Shown here in pieces: positions 58,508 to 64,000 of a DNA stretch of 64,000 bases. The stretch is from the NCBI GenBank assembly GCA_015179045.1, contig WHUZ01000003.1:1116001-1180000 (forward strand), read 5' to 3'. Source of the stretch: Kalaharituber pfeilii (taxonomy: Eukaryota > Ascomycota > Pezizomycetes > Pezizales > Pezizaceae). Below the pieces are notes generated by a model that saw only the letters and a list, made by a program, of their open reading frames with translations, made no database searches and was not told the DNA's origin. A program made the translations under genes and the position numbers. Every line of letters starts with the position of its first letter. The stretch's first letter is position 1.

Positions 58508-59299
58508 TTTAAGCTATTGAAACATAAGACTTCGGGTTTGGGACGTCTTGCCCGAGTGAGAAAGAAGTATCCTAACTTGCAATGTTTCTACACCTTGATA
58601 TCATCCAGCTCATTGCCAACTTTACATTAAGACAGGCGTATTGGGGATAATCATTTCCGCCGGCTTTCTTCTGTTATTCCTAGTCTTGTTGTATCTCTGT
58701 ATCTTGCATTCATCTATACTTCGGGCCACATATGACCTCTTCTTGTTTTGTTTTGTTTTGTTTTCGCTTTCTTCTGCTTATCTTTTCTTTTGTATCTTTT
58801 GTCTTATTCTTGCTATCTGTTCTTTCTGTTTGGTGCACTATTTGTGCCTCTTTTGCCTTTATTATTGCTGTTCAATGCAGTTCTTATATATCTGGAAGCA
58901 CCCTTTGCACCTCCCAGCATATTAAATAAGCATGCCTCTATTTGCCTACAATAGGTGCAGTGGCCTTCCTATGAATCAATGCTGATTCGCGCTTTTGACT
59001 GGCACGTCCTTTCTCCAATTTGAATAAGTGGCATTCCTGTTTTCTATGTCATGAAAACAATCCAAGGGCCTCTCACATTCGCAACCATGCCTCTTGCCCA
59101 CTCGCCTGCATGCGTGAGGTTTTCTCCCTAGATCTTGAGACCACCAATCTGGATCCAACCACTTCTGCACTTAACGAGCAGGACCATTGTTCTTGCCCTC
59201 GGTTTGCTCATAACGCCATGTGCATGGCTAACTACGCATTCGACTTTCTATCGTCTCAGGCAATCCTTTCGCCGAGAGCTCCTTTCCTGCTGGGCCATG
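58508..59299. other. bud6 3' region and spacer
   Basis: T-rich with TTTTGTTTTG repeats at 58,742-58,765. Hydrophobic overlapping frames (58,641-58,954) follow from composition. No gene supported. Confidence 0.45.
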
Positions 59300-60442
59300 C
59301 TTGGCCTCATCCAATACTGATAGCTGGGTAAAGATAACTCGTTTTGCGCCGGTCAAGAAGCTCTGGTTCCCCGAGCTTGCACCAGAGGGTGGTGAGCGTG
59401 CCGCATCGCTGCTCTATTTCCGCAGCGGCTTGCTCGTTGAAATGGACTCGGCAGTCAGTCTCTACTTGAATCTTTGGTGCCTCACAGGGCAGATATGGAA
59501 AGTTGATAAATGTGGCCGGAGGAACAAAGAGTCATTCTCGGCAGGATTTTGAGAAGCATTTGCACACCAAGGATGGCGAGTTTGTCGTGGAGGGTGTTGT
59601 ATTGGGTGCCTCTTGGGATTGGGACCTCGTGAAATTGTAGGAGAATTTTACCATGGTCAAAGCGAGTCGAATAGAGAGCCTGGATGGTGACTCCGGTGAA
59701 GGGTTCTCCGTTCAAGAGGATGTGGTAAATTGAGGCAGGGGCGCGGCAGCTAGTGAGGAGGGAGGGGTGGACGTTATTACCACCGTATTCGGTCGGGAAG
59801 AGGATGCGGCGGGGAACAAGAGGCCAAAGGAGACAGCGATGGCGAGGTTAAGAAATTGGCCAGGGGTAGGGTCGGGGGGCTCGAAATGTATGTGTCAGTG
59901 CGGTGGTGTGGATGTGGGGAGTAGGGTGGTACTGGGTGAATACCTCCCAGTCGGTAACGCTAAAATTTCGTAGACGGGGACCTTGAGTTCTTTTGCGACA
60001 AATCTAATTGGGACTGCGTAATCCGGGCCTATGTATTAGATGCTGTCTTGATGATGTATAGCGGGGCTGAATAGGAGGACTACGAAGAGGGTTGACTTAC
60101 CACCTTTGAGCTTTTTGAGACCTTGTCCAGCACCCTTGCTCTTGATGATTACGACATCAATTGAGGCAATAGAGCGGCGGTCTTGGAGATGCTCTTGATG
60201 GAGAGCTTTCATTGAGGTTGCGCTGAAGTGGTCGGAGCCGCTGAAGAGAATGCGTAGTGGGGAGCGGGTAAACACCATACTTGAGTATCGGGCCGAGTTG
60301 AGAATGAACGATGTCCGGCTGAAGATTCAGAAAGTGAGTGCATTTCGGCACAGGCACCCTGCCGAGAGAAAAGGAAGTGTGGCGGGCGGAGATGCATTCC
60401 TTTTGAGTAGAAGTAGGGGTAGCTGAAGTGCTTCTTTAACAA
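59300..60442 (-). pseudogene. fmt1: Decayed mitochondrial methionyl-tRNA formyltransferase
   Basis: The enzyme would formylate initiator Met-tRNA in mitochondria. Pieces in family order are recognisable. They are a presequence-like start (60,442 frame, SAGHRSFSTRPDTQ), PLRILFSGSDHFS..KALHQEH, PDYAVPIRFVAKELKVPVYE, FLNLAIAVSFGL, and then VPRRILFPTEYGGNNVHPSLL through FTGVTIQALYSTRFDHGKIL. After these come APKIQVETDCRVHFNEQAA.. and KRVIFTQLSVLDEAK. They lie in different frames, with breaks near 60,285, 59,965 (T run), 59,815, 59,550, 59,495 and 59,375. Two introns (about 60,099-60,028 and 59,945-59,883) still have good GT..AG ends. The usual LLP-xx-RG signature reads LLTSCRAPAS. Neighbouring genes have long clean frames, so true decay is likelier than poor sequence. 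Confidence 0.8.
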
Positions 60443-63400
60443 CTCGTGAGGTATGATAATCTAGGGATTAGATGCGGCGGAGCCTTCTCTATATTTGCCA
60501 TAGCAATCTAATCTAATCTATTTAATCTAATCAACTGGCATTCCTTTACAGTCCTTCGTCCACATCCCCAACTCGTCCACCTCCACTTCTCCCAGTTTCG
60601 CTACCCCGTCAAGACTTTGCTCCTTAGAAGATTACTCCCACAGATGGCTGCGTTTTTCTAGGGACTGGGCAATTTGAGCTAGTTTCTGTGTGGGATATAA
60701 TGGTGTAGGCTTCTAATTTAATCCCATGAAGATAGGCCTAGCTTTGAAATATGAAGAAATAGAAGAGGCAAAGGAGACAGTGATTGCATTTATCTCCAAA
60801 CATCACATCTGGGAAGACTTTGAGCATAGATTCCAGTTCACTACTTTGTGGTAGAGAAGATGGTGCCGAAGCAGGTTCAACAGCAGACACTAGAGATAAT
60901 ACCGCCTAGAAGCTTACTGTGTATAGGAAGTCACAGCAGTTGGAATCTGGGAACAGTTCTACAGGCTCATAAAGGAGAGATTCACTGCATATAAATATAA
61001 GTGGCAACATCAGAATGTCTTCTTCAGGTGGTGGATGCTCTATGTCTGCAAATGGCGAACTCCTCAATATCCTAATATTTGGTTAGGTTGGAGAGGGTAA
61101 TAGCAATAGTGGTGTCAGGAGTAGAGGCCGTGCTGCTTAGACCTCTGTGACGGTGGAAGCAAATGTGGGAAGCCGTTCACAACCAGAGTCACCTATATTA
61201 AGAATGGATCCAGGGAAGCAGAAGAATCAACCGAAGCTTTTATATGGGTTTATAGGGAACTTGGATAAGGATAAGGACGATGGGAATGGTGGGTATTGAT
61301 GGCTTGGATGTTGGAAATAAAATCATGGAGAAGTATGTTCTAGTTGCTTAAGAGTAATAGCTCGAGTTCAGGTGTCAATTCGGAATTAAGTGAAATTTCG
61401 AGAACTGGAGAAGCTGGAGGTATACTACAACTTCATAGAAGTAACATTGAGCAGACATTACGACCCTCTTCGTTGAAGAGTATAAATTAGTTTATTTGGT
61501 ATGTATACTCTTTCAACTACAATCCTGAGCCCATTTGTTGACTGCATATTAATCCTCCGTTTGCATTATTAACATCTGAATCATACACTCGTCTCTCATC
61601 ATCTTCATTCTACCGTCCCCTTCATCTCAAGCTTAGGCCTTTAAAATTCAAGCCACTTTCTTCACAGAGTACAAAGCCTACAACTATTGCCACTATCTCA
61701 TTATCACTCCCCAAGCCAACCTTCTTATTTTCTCTTCGTCCCAGTCATCCTGCATCTCACATCCCTCTATACTCCTTTTTCTCCCTCCCTGATCCCCACT
61801 CCCTCCCTCAATTTGAAGCTATCCACGTGCACAACTAAATCCTGAACCTGTATGTGAACTCTGATAGGAGTAAGGAGCGCAAGTCATGAACAACATGGAT
61901 CGGTGGTTGGCATGGAGCCAGCTGGAGCTGAGTAGGAAGGAAGTGACATTGGTGTGGAAGATGGGAGAAAAGAGTGGGCAGGGAGGGCTGTTGGAAATTG
62001 GAAGGGAGATAGGGACCAGTGGTGCAGCATGAAAAATATTGGTCACGAGAGGATATCTTGAGAAGGAGGCGAGCCTATATGAGCTCTACTGAGTGATGTG
62101 AGATATCCTATTGCTTTGTACATCTGAAAGATATTGTTTGCATTTGTAGGTATAGCTTTTGCTCTAATAGCCGAATTAGGTGACTCTCCATTCACTCTGA
62201 AATAATACTCTTGATGAGCTTCGGCCGCTTTGGCAAGGTTTGAAATTTGTGGACTTATGCTGGTAAACTACAATAAAGGTGGGCATACATATAACGTATA
62301 CTGGTTACGAGACTATAACGTATATATATTCCGGCCCAGTTACCAAGCGTACCTGTTCATAAATGGGCCAGACCAGTCGCTATGGTCATACAAGAGATTT
62401 TCTATGCGAGGGTATGTTGAACGTGCAGTTGAACGTGCGAGTGAGAGGCAGTAGGAGATAGAGAGTGGCTAAAGGGGCTGCTGAAGGGGCTGCTGAAGGG
62501 GCTGCTGAAAAGTGGAGGCACAGAAAGAACTGGCTATTGTTCGAACTGACCTACAGCTAGGTGCAGTGGTATGTCTGTTGTTTGTAGTAATGATGGTGCC
62601 ATAGAAAGGTATGGGAATTGAGGGCCCAGTTCAATTCCGAGTTAGGGAAGTAGGTTTGTCTAGCCCCAGCCCCATATGACTAAACTCTAATGGATCCTGG
62701 GCGACTGTTCTCTCTATCCACATGAGTCTGCCTCTCCTTATTTATTAGATTACTACAGGGTAATTACAGGACAGCCTGATTTTTATTTCGCGTTTTTACT
62801 TGCTTTCTTGTAGCTGAATAATGAGTGGCTGTGATACCTGTACTCAGTTCAATATGGGCCATTCATTACTAGACGGCCAAGTGACTTGGCTGGGCCGTTC
62901 ATGAACAGGTGCACTAGATGACTGAGCCGGAACATATAGAATCAACCATGAATCCTCCTAACATACTACTATACCACGAACTAATAGAGGCCTTGTGTTT
63001 TTTTTTGGAGTATGATACGTTATGTATATTCCATCTGTATACATAGGTACATGGAGTCACATGAAATTTTGCATCCTTAGCCGTCTAGTACAGTCTGCAC
63101 TACTAGATCTATCATACCTCAAAGTTGTAGCTTGTTCCGTTGCCACATAGCAACGCAAGCACACCCGCAACAAACAACCAGGACAAAACAAATCCGCACA
63201 ACAAAAAAGTGGTACGTTGGGTGGGGAAGTAGGTAAGCCTGCTTCACTTCACCAACGTAATGGTCGTAGAGTAGAAAACAATTCCGCATGCTTCTGTCCC
63301 GCAATTCCTCTGATTCGCCCCTCGTCTTGTTGAAGTAAGCGAATGCTGGAGCGTGATTCGCCGATGCGCCACAGACGCAATGGCGCTAGTGCAAAAGGGG

Positions 63401-63729
63401 GCAAGCAGCTGAGAGTTGGCCGGGAAGCAAGGTTGGAACACCAAATCCAGTCGATCCACCGCCCACTTAGTTGTCGAGGGCCCGCCTGCTGTCGTCCGCC
63501 TGTCAGCTGTTGTGCAGGCACTCTCGCTCCACCAAACCGCTTTTGACCAACCAAAAGCCGCTCCTCGCTATCCTCGAGTGACGACATCTCCATCTCAACC
63601 TCTGCAGCATTGACAAAAAAAAAAACTGCTGGTCATCATCGCACACACCACACAGGCCTACGCACGCAGTTACAAAAGCTACCCTCATCGCCAGCCCTAC
63701 CAATCACTAGCTATCGATATAGCCTCTGA
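60443..63729. other. 3.3-kb spacer with possible decayed coding sequence
   Basis: From about 60,735 to 61,300 one plus-strand frame reads coding-like peptides (EEIEEAKETVIAFISKHHIW, then GNIRMSSSGGGCSMSANGEL) cut by about six stop codons. I take it as an unidentified relic. A 12-bp tandem repeat lies at 62,472-62,509. GC-richer sequence from 63,300 leads into the gene starting at 63,730. Confidence 0.4.
62472..62509. repeat. Three tandem copies of a 12-bp unit
   Basis: The unit GGGGCTGCTGAA occurs three times in a row. Minor tandem repeat in non-coding DNA. Confidence 0.75.
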
Positions 63730-64000
63730 ATGCCACGCACCCGCGGAGCTAAGAAGGCCGCAGATGTCGAGCAGCATGTAGTCGACGAGGATGAGCAGAA
63801 AGCCGCCGTGATCGAGAAATCTGCATCGAGGCCCAAGCGCACCATGTCGAGAAGGGGGAAGAAGGCTGTTGAAGCAGAGCCAGAGGAGGAGCAGCAGCAG
63901 CAGCAAGGATATTACGGCGGAACGGATGTAAATGGGGTCAATGGCAGTGGTGATCGCGATCGGAGCGACACTCGAGAAGCGTTCAACGAGCACGATGCTT
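63730..64000 (+). CDS. N-terminus of an unidentified basic/acidic protein (runs off the window)
   Basis: An ATG at 63,730 opens a frame that stays open to the window end. It starts MPRTRGAKKAADVEQHV, has Lys/Arg-rich (RPKRTMSRRGKK) then Glu- and Gln-rich (EPEEEQQQQQ) sequence, and continues GYYGGTDVNGVNG. Basic patches next to acidic runs suggest a nuclear or chromatin protein, but no domain is visible in 90 residues and no family can be named. Sequence immediately upstream is GC-rich with a pyrimidine-rich leader, consistent with a promoter. Confidence 0.6.
   Translation, partial: MPRTRGAKKAADVEQHVVDEDEQKAAVIEKSASRPKRTMSRRGKKAVEAEPEEEQQQQQGYYGGTDVNGVNGSGDRDRSDTREAFNEHDA

Noticed and set aside
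1..64000. CRISPR array, rRNA or secondary-metabolite cluster
   Set aside because: No regularly spaced direct repeats, no rRNA cores and no synthase-type long genes were seen.

Overview
This window looks like nuclear DNA of a filamentous ascomycete (Pezizomycotina). The support is short spliceosomal introns (about 50-130 bases, GTAWGT-type donors, CTAAC/CTGAC-like branch sites, YAG acceptors), a DASH-complex subunit (Dad2), Bud6/Aip3, a Pep12-type syntaxin, a plasma-membrane-type casein kinase I, and Fot1/pogo and Tc1/mariner transposon remains. The genus cannot be fixed from the sequence alone. The wide, AT-rich, relic-filled spacers fit a transposon-rich genome.

Layout. Positions 1-14.1 kb hold no intact gene. 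They contain relics of cut-and-paste transposons: a Tc1/mariner transposase tail inside a 25-bp perfect inverted repeat, three TA-flanked short inverted-repeat elements, and a second transposase tail near 11.3 kb. From 14.1 to 17 kb, LST8 (-) and a PEP12-like syntaxin (+) lie head to head. From 17 to 24.7 kb is a gene-poor spacer. A Yck-type casein kinase I (-) lies at 24.8-26.4 kb behind a long purine-rich upstream region. A nearly complete Fot1/pogo transposon with 42-bp inverted ends occupies 29,980-32,751; its transposase is broken by a small poly(A)-bearing insertion and a minisatellite. A p24-alpha cargo receptor (+, 34.8-35.7 kb) converges on an Alba-domain gene (-, 36.2-37.2 kb). Decayed ankyrin repeats split by a short inverted-repeat element, then a hAT-like relic, follow at 38-40.4 kb. 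Shugoshin (-) and DASH subunit Dad2 (+) are head to head at 40.9-44.8 kb. The ataxin-2 homologue Pbp1 (-) fills 45.9-50.1 kb and Bud6/Aip3 (+) 55.5-58.5 kb. A mitochondrial methionyl-tRNA formyltransferase at 59.3-60.4 kb is broken by several frame shifts. The window ends inside a new gene beginning at 63,730.

How the genes relate. There is no cluster of one pathway. There are two themes. Chromosome segregation is represented by the divergent pair SGO1-DAD2, one protecting centromeric cohesion and the other part of the ring that couples kinetochores to microtubules. Membrane traffic and growth control are represented by Pep12, p24, LST8/TOR, Yck and Bud6. The most unusual items are the decayed fmt1, the interrupted pogo element, the family of TA-flanked short elements sharing a GCTATRCCGG-like core, and splice choices that change the C-termini of the kinase and the syntaxin. 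Exon joins were worked out by eye from splice signals and reading phase, so single-base errors at joins are possible. No tRNA, rRNA or CRISPR array was recognised.
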